Assembly (NCBI RefSeq): GCF_014647875.1
Contig: NZ_BMQA01000034.1
Location: forward strand, 18,972 to 82,971
From: Streptomyces brasiliensis
Lineage (GTDB): Bacteria; Actinomycetota; Actinomycetes; Streptomycetales; Streptomycetaceae
Direction: 5' to 3'
Length of the DNA stretch: 64,000 nucleotides
Program-made: the position numbers and the translations under genes
The notes under the pieces: model-generated
What the model saw: only the letters and a program-made list of their open reading frames with translations
Databases searched by the model: none
Told to the model about the DNA's origin: nothing
In this document: positions 34,212 through 41,601 of the stretch, piece by piece
How positions within the stretch are numbered: position 1 is the stretch's first letter
Layout of the letters: each line of letters opens with the position of its first letter

Positions 34212-35306
34212 ATGCCGAACGATGCTATTCACGGGGGTCACGCCCAGGTCGCTGCCCGTCTCGTGGCCACCGTCGCAGCTCCGCTCGACCCTGCATGTGC
34301 GGACGCCCCCCAGGTGCTGCACTGGCCCGGGCGCAGGCTGCTGCTGCAGCGCGGGGACACCGAGCTGGCCGTCCGCGACCTCGATGGGGAGGGGACAGAG
34401 GTCCGCTTCCCCGCGCCCTGGCCTCGCCGGTACGGCTCGGTGACTGTCTCGCCCACGGGGGATGTTGCCGTATTCGCCGGCGTGCACGCGTTGCGAGCCG
34501 TGGATTTGACCGGTGCCGTGCGGTGGGAGATCCGGCATGGTTGTTGGTCCGCCGCCAGGTGCACCGAGGCTCATGCTGCGTTCGCCGAGTACGCCGACGA
34601 CTACGGGCACGGCCACGCGGACATCGGCTCGGCGGCCTTCTCCTCGGACGGCAAGCTCCTGTGGGCACACGTCCGCAACCGCGCGGGGCGCGACGTCAAG
34701 GAGGAATGGCTGATCATCGACCCCGCCGACGGCACGGTGCTGGCCCAGGCCGAGACGATGACCGTGGGATCGGGCTCCTACCACTCCCCCCATCCGAACC
34801 CGGCGTACATGGGGCTGACCGTCGGCGAGGGCGAGGAGAACTCGCCCGTGCTGTGGGGACACTGGGATGGCGCGAACCTGACCGTCCAGCGGTTCGTCGA
34901 GGAGGTCTTTCTCGCCGTGAGCCCGTCCGGGGAGCACTTCCTGACCACGGATCTGGGGCAGTGGACCCTCTACCTGCACCGGGCGGAGGATGGCATGGAA
35001 CTGCGGAGCCTGGACGCCGCGGAAGCCGTGCCCCACTCCGCAAGCGTGGACGACGACCGCGTTCGTTGGGACTACGAGGCGGCGGCGTTCCCCTACGAGG
35101 ACACCGCCGTGGTCAGCACCGAGTACTACTCCGCGGAGGACCCCCGCCACTGGCTTGTCGACCCGCACACGATGGCCCTGCGCGGCCGGATCGCCTACCC
35201 CTTCCCTGTCTCGGGACCTCCCCGATCGGCAGGGCAGGGCGCCTGGCACACGGTCTCCAAGGACCAGACGACCCTCCACCTGTGGAACCTACCGCACAGG
35301 GAATGA
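34212..35306 (+). CDS. Hypothetical beta-propeller-like protein
   Basis: A 364-residue, probably cytoplasmic protein without a signal peptide. Repeating segments such as GSVTVSPTGDVAVFAGVHAL, IGSAAFSSDGKLLWAHV, and EVFLAVSPSGEHFLTTDLG alternate with loops. This suggests WD40/YVTN-like blades, each a strand followed by S.dG. The C-terminus WHTVSKDQTTLHLWNLPHRE closes the pattern. No clear ribosome site precedes the ATG. It stands alone in a variable region after glnA. Homologues exist in Streptomyces as hypothetical proteins; no activity is known. Confidence 0.68.
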   Translation: MPNDAIHGGHAQVAARLVATVAAPLDPACADAPQVLHWPGRRLLLQRGDTELAVRDLDGEGTEVRFPAPWPRRYGSVTVSPTGDVAVFAGVHALRAVDLTGAVRWEIRHGCWSAARCTEAHAAFAEYADDYGHGHADIGSAAFSSDGKLLWAHVRNRAGRDVKEEWLIIDPADGTVLAQAETMTVGSGSYHSPHPNPAYMGLTVGEGEENSPVLWGHWDGANLTVQRFVEEVFLAVSPSGEHFLTTDLGQWTLYLHRAEDGMELRSLDAAEAVPHSASVDDDRVRWDYEAAAFPYEDTAVVSTEYYSAEDPRHWLVDPHTMALRGRIAYPFPVSGPPRSAGQGAWHTVSKDQTTLHLWNLPHRE

Positions 35307-35468
35307 GTCAAAGGCCTCCACGCCAAGGCCCTGGCACCGGCAACGACCGACGCGGGGCGTTTTTCGGTGCCGGCCGGTCGGCTGAACTGAGCGCACTTCG
35401 AGTGCTGATCTCTTTCGCGCCTTCGACATCTCGAAGATCAGCCGGTGGCCGTTCTTGTATCCGGGCAC

Positions 35469-35708
35469 TCACTCAGACGCCGGGCCAAACGCCAGGATCA
35501 GGTGGGAGCCCGTACACCACTTCCAAGGACGCAACCCGGGGCGCAGCTCTTCGATGTGCCCGTGGTCGAGATCGACAGTCTGCATGTCACCTGCACCGAA
35601 TCGCCCAACAATCAGATGCATTTGGTTCAAATATGCGACCCACTCGCCGATATAGGTGTCGCTGTCGGGCGTGGTGAACTTCCTCTGCGCGGCGGGTCTA
35701 CGGAGCAC
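35469..35708 (-). CDS. Possible small hypothetical protein or gene fragment (79 aa)
   Basis: It starts MLRRPAAQRKFTTPDSDTYI and contains GEWVAYLNQMHLIVGRFG, then HIEELRPGLRPWKWCTGSHL. The amino-acid mix is protein-like and less GC-biased than shadow frames, but no ribosome site stands out and the region around it is decayed. It may be the remnant of a longer gene. I do not recognise it. Confidence 0.35.
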   Translation of the reverse strand: MLRRPAAQRKFTTPDSDTYIGEWVAYLNQMHLIVGRFGAGDMQTVDLDHGHIEELRPGLRPWKWCTGSHLILAFGPASE

Positions 35709-35862
35709 GTCATCTAATGCCTGCCGTTCTGCTCGTCAGCGGACGACCGTGGATGCCTGTGAACCAAGATCGGACAACTCGTGATGCGCAGACCCGGCTT
35801 CCGTGGTCACGAAGCCGGCAAAGGGACCTGTGAGCCGACAAGCGACAAGCTGACGCCCGCGC

Positions 35863-35901
35863 GATGCGCCCCTGGCGCTCTGCCATTGAGCTATGGAGGT
35901 G
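35863..35901 (-). pseudogene. Degenerate 5' tRNA-like fragment
   Basis: On the minus strand ACCTCCA is followed by TAGCTCAATGGCAGAGCG, a standard tRNA position 8-26 block with a good D arm. After that, the anticodon stem does not form, and no TTCGAAT-type T arm follows within 100 bases. It looks like the 5' half of a tRNA, perhaps a scar from an element that integrated into a tRNA gene. Confidence 0.35.
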
Positions 35902-36294
35902 CACACCAGTCGGCCGTGTGCTGACCAGGGGACTACAACCCTCAGCGCCGTACCGACCGGTGGTGGGACAGCTCCCCGTAGGGAACCGCGATTGTGTGGC
36001 GTGCGGGTACCGGTCTGCCCCAGGTGCACCGCACGCCCGTGCCGCGAGCCCGAGGGTGTGTCGGGCTCGGGGAAGACCGGACGGGTGGAGCTCACTGAAT
36101 CCTCAACGATGCTCGGTGATGGCAAGCCTCGCAAAGGGCACCCACCCCGGTCGGAAATCATCTCGGAGCTGATGAGGGACGCGATGTGGGACCAGTGGGT
36201 TCGCCTCGAAGGCCTCGCTCCGAACGAAGTGGCCGGGGAGATCGCCATCGCCTTGAGCACCTTCCAGTACCTGGTCGTCCCCGGCTGGGCGTAG
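35893..36294 (+). CDS. Possible hypothetical protein or fragment in a decayed region
   Basis: This 133-codon frame ends with a sensible helical segment: RSEIISELMRDAMWDQWVRL, then APNEVAGEIAIALSTFQYL and a stop. The first half, rich in Arg, Pro and Cys, overlaps the tRNA-like fragment and is unlikely to be coding. The true piece may begin at the ATG near 36109. No family is recognised. The rest of the gap from 35307 to 36602 shows nothing I can name. Confidence 0.3.
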   Translation: MEVHTSRPCADQGTTTLSAVPTGGGTAPRREPRLCGVRVPVCPRCTARPCREPEGVSGSGKTGRVELTESSTMLGDGKPRKGHPPRSEIISELMRDAMWDQWVRLEGLAPNEVAGEIAIALSTFQYLVVPGWA

Positions 36295-36602
36295 TGCCTT
36301 GATCGCTACCTGGTCGTCATGGAGACGATGCCGGCTCGTCCCGAAGTCGCTGACGTACGGGGCCAGCGGGTGCCCTGCGGGAAGCAACGCGTTCGGGTTC
36401 GTTTGGCTACGGAGGCGCGCTTGCCCGAGCCGGCGCCGGGGGTTTGGAACCGACGGGCCGCCCCACCACCAGCGCTACCGAGGTCACGCCGGCGCACCGC
36501 CAGGCGCGGCGCCGACGGGCGAGCGGCCCGCGCGTCCCCCTCCAACCTGGGCTGACTGAAGGGGCATTGACTTCCCTACTGGTATTAGGTTTTCTTAATG
36601 GC

Positions 36603-37274
36603 ATGAGGGACGACCGGAGGCTTCGGCGGCGCACTGAGACCGTGCAGGAGATCCTCGACACCGCGATCGAGGTCATGGCGGAAGAAGGAGTGGCCGCGCT
36701 GAGCATGGCCGAGGTCGCTCGACGGGTGGGGGTGCGTCCGCCCTCGCTCTACCAGTACTTCCAGTCGAAGATGGCCATCTACGACCGTCTGTTCGAGCGG
36801 GGAATGCGTGAGTCGGTCGGCATCCTGGAGCCGTACCGTGCCGGGCTCGCCGAGGATCCGCGGGCTGCGATCACGGCGGGCCAACAGGCCGCCATCGCCT
36901 GGGCGATGGCCAATCCAGTGCTGGCGCAGCTGCTGTACTGGCGGCCGGTGCCCGGATTCGAACCGACCCCCCAGGCCTTCGAGCCCGCGGTGCGGCAGCT
37001 GGAGCTCCTGCGGGCAGCGCTACAGGCGGCCGTACACGCCGGGCAACTGGCCCCCGCGGCCGCCGGCGACGAAGGTGTGGACCTCTACACGGCACTGATG
37101 TCCGGTGTGATCAGCCAGCAGCTCGCCAATGAACCGTCCGCACAGGTCGAAGAAGGCCGCTTCACCCGACTCACGCAGACGGCAGTGGACATGTTCTTCC
37201 GCTTCTACGCCCCAGAGGAGGGCGAGTCCGTTGACTCAGACCTTTGTCCAGGCCGCGCGCCTGCCGCAGACTGA
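36603..37274 (+). CDS. TetR-family transcriptional regulator
   Basis: An N-terminal helix-turn-helix (ETVQEILDTAIEVMAEEGVA, then MAEVARRVGVRPPSLYQYFQSK) precedes a ligand domain with LLYWRPVPGFEPTPQAFEPA, characteristic of one TetR C-terminal subgroup. The ATG at 36603 sits just after an AT-rich patch (TATTAGGTTTTCTTAAT) with TTGACT at 36567, a possible promoter with an operator. Its 3' end overlaps the next gene by 44 bases, so the two are translationally coupled, and the enzyme is the likely regulated partner. Length is 223 residues. Confidence 0.85.
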   Translation: MRDDRRLRRRTETVQEILDTAIEVMAEEGVAALSMAEVARRVGVRPPSLYQYFQSKMAIYDRLFERGMRESVGILEPYRAGLAEDPRAAITAGQQAAIAWAMANPVLAQLLYWRPVPGFEPTPQAFEPAVRQLELLRAALQAAVHAGQLAPAAAGDEGVDLYTALMSGVISQQLANEPSAQVEEGRFTRLTQTAVDMFFRFYAPEEGESVDSDLCPGRAPAAD

Positions 37275-38025
37275 TCACGACCAGTCGGCCGTGATCGCCG
37301 AGGCCGAAGGCCGGGCGGCTCTGGAAGTGCTCGAAAAGCTCGGCGACGACGACTGGCGGCGGCCCACCGACTGCGTGGAATGGGACGTGCGCACTCTGGT
37401 CTCCCATCTCGTCGCCCAGTGCGAGGACAACATCAGTCTGCGTACGATGCTGCGTCGGGAGATCGCGGGCAGGCGGCGCCACCGCGGCAAGGGCCCGGTG
37501 GATGCCCATATGGCGGCGCAGATCGAAGACCACACCGCGGCATCGGGACCGGTACTGGTCGCGCAGTTCGCACGGCTGTGGCCCCGCGCCGTACAGGCAC
37601 GCCGAAGCCGTCCCGGCCTGATGCGGCTCGCCAAGGTCGACACCGGCATGCCGGCGGCGCCGCGCATGACCGTCGGCTATCTGCTCGACACCATCTACAA
37701 CCGCGACCTGTGGATGCACCGCATCGACCTGGCGCAGGCAACGGGACAAACCGTCACCGTGGGCGACCACGACGGACAGATCGTCGAGCAGGTGGTCCGC
37801 GACCTGGCCCTGACGTGGCGCGAGGCGCCCATCGCGCTGGAGCTCACCGGAGCTGCGGGCGGCTCGTGGCTGATCGGCGCGGGCGAGCCGGTGTCGGTCG
37901 TCCGGGCGGACGCCCTGGCGTACATGCGTGCCCTGGCCGGTCGTGACCCCGAAGTGACGCTGGAACTGGTGTCCGGAGCCGAGTCCGCCCTCTCAGCTAC
38001 CCAACGGGCCAGAATCATCTTCTGA
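37231..38025 (+). CDS. Maleylpyruvate isomerase-family (mycothiol-dependent) protein
   Basis: A DinB-like four-helix protein of 264 residues. It has LEKLGDDDWRRPTDCVEWDVRTLVSHL at the N-terminus (the first helix of the family, with the metal-binding His), YLLDTIYNRDLWMHRIDLAQA in the middle (second and third His/Asp ligands), and a C-terminal sterol-carrier-like segment (LELTGAAGGSWLIG, VRADALAYMRALAGR). The start is TTG at 37231, supported by GAGGAGG 8 bases upstream inside the TetR gene. The family uses mycothiol, the actinobacterial thiol, in isomerase or transferase reactions. The substrate is unknown. Confidence 0.82.
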   Translation: MTQTFVQAARLPQTDHDQSAVIAEAEGRAALEVLEKLGDDDWRRPTDCVEWDVRTLVSHLVAQCEDNISLRTMLRREIAGRRRHRGKGPVDAHMAAQIEDHTAASGPVLVAQFARLWPRAVQARRSRPGLMRLAKVDTGMPAAPRMTVGYLLDTIYNRDLWMHRIDLAQATGQTVTVGDHDGQIVEQVVRDLALTWREAPIALELTGAAGGSWLIGAGEPVSVVRADALAYMRALAGRDPEVTLELVSGAESALSATQRARIIF

Positions 38026-38059
38026 GTTCCGGGTTCCGTGGGTGCTGCCCTTGCCGAAA

Positions 38060-38460
38060 ACCTCATACGCCCTGGTGGGAGCCGGTGCGGTCGTCCACCC
38101 TGGCCTCCCCTTTGCGCCTCCGCAGCACGTAGTCGCTGAAAAGGTGCCTGCACCGGTCGCGCAGTTCGCCCGCCTCGGGAACCCCACGCCGCATACCGGC
38201 CTGCGGATGCCAACGCCGCCCGTAGCGCCACGATTCCGCCTTGTGCATCGAGTAGCCGGAATGTGGCAACCCGGGCGCGGCGAGGCCACTTGGGCCCGGT
38301 GTCCAGCAGCCGGATCAGCAGCACGCTCTTGCCGGCGCCGGGTTCGCCCAGGATCACCAGGCGCCGGGTGGGAACCCGCACGGAGCAGACTTACCCGATC
38401 GCGGGCGGCACCCCCGACCGGCAAAGCGCGGCCGTCTGTGGGCCGTCCCAAGGAGACCGA
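38060..38460 (-). pseudogene. Remnant of a NACHT-type P-loop ATPase
   Basis: On the minus strand VPTRRLVILGEPGAGKSVLL contains a clean Walker A motif in the setting seen in NACHT/STAND ATPases. Upstream in the same frame, SPWDGPQTAALCRSG is interrupted by a TAA. Downstream, the reading frame loses sense within 40 codons, and another frame gives RDRCRHLFSDYVLRRRKGEA. The stop and the shifts show decay. Intact relatives are common in Streptomyces signalling or phage-defence proteins. The gap from 38026 to 38652 holds this and a terminator. Confidence 0.55.
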
Positions 38461-38593
38461 GGACGACCAACGACGCCAGAGAACAACAGCGTCCTTGCTG
38501 GTCAGGAAGAAAGTGGCTGCCATCCGCCGAGGTGGCCGAGCCAGGACATCACTTCTTCGACGTGTGATCCACGCCGACGTCCCATACGAGTGT

Positions 38594-38630
38594 GAGGGCC
38601 GCCGCCCGCGTAGTGCGGGCGGCGGCCCTC
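38594..38630 (-). terminator. Terminator of the glycine-rich secreted protein gene
   Basis: GAGGGCCGCCGCCCGC pairs with GCGGGCGGCGGCCCTC across GTAGT, a 16-bp stem 23 bases beyond the stop on the minus strand. Confidence 0.85.
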
Positions 38631-38652
38631 TGCCGTGTCAGGGGCCGGAGGC

Positions 38653-38979
38653 TCAGCGCACCACCACCACCACGACGCCGCCGTTGCTGAAGCCGTACGG
38701 GTTGCCGAACCCGCCGTACCCGCCGTACCCGCCGTACCCGCCGTACCCGCCGAACCCGCCGAACCCGCTGTTGAAGAAGCCGTTGCCGAAGAAGTTCCGG
38801 TTGCCGAAGCCGCGGCAGTTGCCGAAGCCGCGGCAGCCTCGGTTCGTGGAGATCTGGGTCGAAACCTGGTTCGGTGTGGCTGCGGACGCCGTGGATGCCG
38901 TGGCGATCGTGGCGCCGCCGGCGAGCAGAACGCCCACAGCGGAGACCGCAGCGAAACGCCTGACACGTTGTGCCTTCAT
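38653..38979 (-). CDS. Secreted Gly/Tyr-rich small protein
   Basis: A 108-residue exported protein. The signal peptide MKAQRVRRFAAVSAVGVLLA ends near ASTASA. The mature part begins with NRGCRGFGNCRGFGNRN (two cysteines), then a run of GGY and GGF triplets, and ends in NGGVVVVVVR. The composition recalls chaplin-like or cell-surface adhesive proteins, but no chaplin domain is present. GGAAGG sits before the ATG at 38979; the ATG at 39021 is less likely. The repeats are encoded by a perfect 9-base DNA repeat, so length may vary between strains. Confidence 0.8.
   Translation of the reverse strand: MKAQRVRRFAAVSAVGVLLAGGATIATASTASAATPNQVSTQISTNRGCRGFGNCRGFGNRNFFGNGFFNSGFGGFGGYGGYGGYGGYGGFGNPYGFSNGGVVVVVVR
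38706..38768. repeat. Nine-base tandem repeat inside the Gly/Tyr-rich gene
   Basis: CCCGCCGTA recurs in tandem about four times and then CCCGCCGAA twice. Each unit encodes Gly-Gly-Tyr or Gly-Gly-Phe on the minus strand. Copy-number change would alter protein length in whole triplets. Confidence 0.8.
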
Positions 38980-39225
38980 GGGGATACCTTCCTTCCACCC
39001 TGTCGTGCGGTGTTCCTGCACGAGACGGATGGCCGCGGCCTCAGAGCGAAAGTCGGGCGCGGTCCTAGGTCACTTAAAGAGACTAGCCGCGTCACGAGCA
39101 GTCAGCATCCTGGGCGCTACGGGGTGCGAATCCGCGGGCCGTACAACCTTCCGTGCTTCCCAGATCTCCTACTGTCGGGAGATCATCCACCCTGGCTCCG
39201 ACCGACGAGAGAGGTGGCAACGGGG

Positions 39226-39483
39226 ATGACGGAACAGGACGACTGGGAGCGCGAGTTCGACCATCGGTGGGCGAGCTCGGCCGAGCACAAGGAGCCCTCC
39301 GCGCGGGCCCGGATGCTCGCCGCCCGCTGGAAGGAGAGCCCGCCGGACCCGGCGCCCTTCCGCGCCGACCCGGACCCGGTGGTGCCCCGCCGCTCGTCGT
39401 GGCTGTCGACGGCCATCGTCCTCGGCTGCGTGGCCGCGGTGATCGTTCTGCTGGGGTACGCGCAGCTGCACGGGCCTTACTGA
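39226..39483 (+). CDS. Small single-pass membrane protein (85 aa)
   Basis: The N-terminal 55 residues are charged and cytoplasmic (MTEQDDWEREFDHRWASSAE). A single helix, WLSTAIVLGCVAAVIVLLGY, is followed by AQLHGPY outside. GGTGGCAACGGGG precedes the ATG. It lies between the secreted protein gene and htpX, and may be co-regulated with the latter. No function recognised. Confidence 0.65.
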   Translation: MTEQDDWEREFDHRWASSAEHKEPSARARMLAARWKESPPDPAPFRADPDPVVPRRSSWLSTAIVLGCVAAVIVLLGYAQLHGPY

Positions 39484-39622
39484 GCGTGACGGCGCCCAGT
39501 GTGTGCGTGCGGTGGCTCACAGGGACCTTTTACCGGCACCAGGGCCGTTCGCGGCGTCATTATGGGGGTCCGCAGGTGCACACTGGACAGCGGGACGAGT
39601 GCCTGACTGCGGGGTGATGCAG

Positions 39623-40540
39623 ATGCAGAGCCGCTTCCGGAGCGATCGGCGATTGACCGTGCGCATGGGGATCACGCTGTTCCTGCTCGGGTTGCTGTAC
39701 GTGGCGTTCGTCGCCGCGTTGATCGTGTTGCTGAAGTCCTGGGTGCTGGTCGTCGTCCTGGTCGGGGCGATGTTCGTGGCGCAGTTCTGGTTCTCGGACC
39801 GGATCGCGCTGTTCGCGATGCACGGGCGGGTCGTGGAGCGGGAGGAGTATCCCGAGCTGCATGCGGTGGTCGACCGGCTGTGCGCCATCGCGGACATGCC
39901 CAAGCCCGCGGTGGCCGTTTCCGACCTCGACATGCCGAACGCGTTCGCCACCGGCCGGAACCCGGACAACGCCGTGGTCTGCGTGACCACCGGACTGCTG
40001 CGCCGGCTGGAGCCCGCCGAGCTGGAGGGTGTGCTCGCGCACGAGATGTCGCACGTGGCGCACAAGGATGTCGCCGTGATCACGATCGCCTCCTTCCTCG
40101 GCGTGCTCGCGGGGTTGATCCTGCGGTTCGCCTTCTACTCGCAGGTCTTCGGAGGGCGCCGGGACCAGAACACGGCCGTCGTCCTCGCCGCCGTCGTGGG
40201 CGTCTCCGCGGCCGTGTACGCGATCAGCTTCCTGCTGATCCGGGCGCTGTCCCGGTACCGGGAGCTGGCGGCCGACCGGGCCGCCGCGCACCTGACCGGC
40301 CGGCCCTCGGCGCTGGCCTCCGCGCTCACCAAGGTCTCCGGCGAGATCGCCCGGATCCCGACCAAGGACCTGCGTACGGCCCAGGCCTTCAACGCCTTCT
40401 ACTTCACCCCGGCGACCGGTAAGGAGCCCGGCATCGAGCGGTTCTTCTCCACCCACCCGCCCCTGGAGCAGCGGCTGGAGCAGCTGGGCCGGATCTCCGC
40501 CGAGCTGGGTGAGGCGGCGACGCCGGGCAAGGCGGGCTGA
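39623..40540 (+). CDS. htpX: HtpX-family membrane zinc metalloprotease
   Basis: HtpX degrades misfolded membrane proteins. Two N-terminal membrane helices (ITLFLLGLLYVAFVAALIV and VVVLVGAMFVAQFWF) precede the zinc motif HEMSH, with His140 and a Glu beside it. The third ligand is in YRELAADRAA, and two more helices follow HEMSH. The C-terminus FFSTHPPLEQRLEQL is typical. The start at 39623 or at ATG 39617 gives nearly the same protein of about 305 residues. The next gene, pspAB, begins 2 bases downstream, so the two form an operon for membrane stress. Confidence 0.94.
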   Translation: MQSRFRSDRRLTVRMGITLFLLGLLYVAFVAALIVLLKSWVLVVVLVGAMFVAQFWFSDRIALFAMHGRVVEREEYPELHAVVDRLCAIADMPKPAVAVSDLDMPNAFATGRNPDNAVVCVTTGLLRRLEPAELEGVLAHEMSHVAHKDVAVITIASFLGVLAGLILRFAFYSQVFGGRRDQNTAVVLAAVVGVSAAVYAISFLLIRALSRYRELAADRAAAHLTGRPSALASALTKVSGEIARIPTKDLRTAQAFNAFYFTPATGKEPGIERFFSTHPPLEQRLEQLGRISAELGEAATPGKAG

Positions 40541-40542
40541 GC

Positions 40543-41124
40543 ATGGGGTTCCTGGACATCCTGCTGGGCCGTACGAAACCCGTCGCGCCCGATCTCGACC
40601 GGCTGTTCGCGTTGCCCTCGGCAGCCGTGACCCTGGAGGCCGCGGCCGGGTTCACCCCGACCGGGGGCGGCGCGGTGTGCTTCGCGACGGTCGAGGGCGC
40701 GGCGTTCGAGCAGACGCACCGGGAGGTCCAGGCCCTGCTCGACGCGGACGCGGACCGGGGAGGTTCGCCCGTGGAGCTCCAGCGGGACGACTACGGCTAC
40801 TCCTGGCTGGTGTCACGCCGCACCCCCGACCAGTTGCCGCAGCTGGTCAACGACCTGCACGCGGTGAACAGCTCCATGGAGGTCAACGGATTCGGCCCGC
40901 AACTGCTGTGCTCGCTGGCCGGGTTCCAGAACGACGGCCGGCGGCTCGCCCTCGTCTACCTCTACAAGCGGGGCACGTTCTACCCCTTCGCGCCGCTGCC
41001 CGGCGAGGCGCAGCGGCGCGACAACGCGCTGGAGCTGCAGATCAAGGCGGCCCTGGCGGACGACCTGAAGATCGAGCCGGACCTGAGCCGCTGGTTCCCG
41101 GTATGGGGAGCCCCCGGCCTGTGA
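40543..41124 (+). CDS. pspAB: PspA-associated protein PspAB
   Basis: A 193-residue cytoplasmic protein that starts MGFLDILLGRTKPVAPDLDR. It contains FALPSAAVTLEAAAGF and LHAVNSSMEVNGFGPQLLCSL, with a C-terminus SRWFPVWGAPGL. This is the pattern of PspAB, found beside HtpX and PspA/PspAA in actinobacteria. It is thought to link membrane stress sensing to the protease. The ATG is 2 bases after the htpX stop, showing tight coupling. pspA itself is not in the window. Confidence 0.85.
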   Translation: MGFLDILLGRTKPVAPDLDRLFALPSAAVTLEAAAGFTPTGGGAVCFATVEGAAFEQTHREVQALLDADADRGGSPVELQRDDYGYSWLVSRRTPDQLPQLVNDLHAVNSSMEVNGFGPQLLCSLAGFQNDGRRLALVYLYKRGTFYPFAPLPGEAQRRDNALELQIKAALADDLKIEPDLSRWFPVWGAPGL

Positions 41125-41143
41125 CCGAAGCCGCCCCGCGACG

Positions 41144-41416
41144 TCACTTCCCGCGCTCCTGACGACGGGACTCGAGCGGACGCTCGCGCCGGTAACGCCG
41201 CTCCCACCTGGCCTGCCGGTCACGGCGGTCGCGGTACGCCTGGTAAGTGTTGGGCACGCCGGCTCCGCCGCCGGACGAGGAGGCCGAGGAGGAGGACGAA
41301 CCCCGGCCGTACTGCAGGTACAGGAAGAGCACGGCGACGGCTGCGAGCCACCAGCCGTGGTTTCCGAATCCCAGGATCACCAGGACGACGGTCCCGGACA
41401 TGACGATGGTGCCCAT
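41144..41416 (-). CDS. Small membrane protein with Ser-rich and Arg-rich tail (90 aa)
   Basis: It begins MGTIVMSGTVVLVILGFGNH and WWLAAVAVLFLYLQY, two short hydrophobic stretches. Next comes GRGSSSSSASSSGGG, then an Arg-rich tail (YRDRRDRQARWERRYRRER). GGAGG lies 7 bases before the ATG at 41416. It converges on pspAB. It may be a cytoplasm-facing membrane peptide with an RNA- or lipid-binding tail; no family recognised. Confidence 0.65.
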   Translation of the reverse strand: MGTIVMSGTVVLVILGFGNHGWWLAAVAVLFLYLQYGRGSSSSSASSSGGGAGVPNTYQAYRDRRDRQARWERRYRRERPLESRRQERGK

Positions 41417-41601
41417 CACGGGCCTCCGTGTGCGTGGGTGGTTGAGCGCTGTCGAGACTAGCCCCGGCTGCGCGGGCTGCTGCCTCTCCTGCGGAAACCG
41501 GAGGTGAGCGGCTCCGCAACGCGTGTCCAGCGTAGGGAGACGGTCACAGGGCGTGCATCTCCTTTTCGGCAGGGCCGTAACTGGTGTGAGTGAATGGGCG
41601 G

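Noticed and set aside
35736..36260. 174-codon minus-strand frame in the decayed region
   Set aside because: Part of it is the translation of the tRNA-like block (IAQWQSA), a known artefact, and the rest shows no family.
36950..36980. GATTCGAACC that looks like a tRNA T arm
   Set aside because: It encodes VPGFEPTP inside the TetR gene, a conserved motif of that regulator group, and no tRNA surrounds it.
38706..38768. Tandem repeat that might suggest a CRISPR array
   Set aside because: Units are 9 bases, contiguous and in-frame inside a secreted protein gene, with no spacers.
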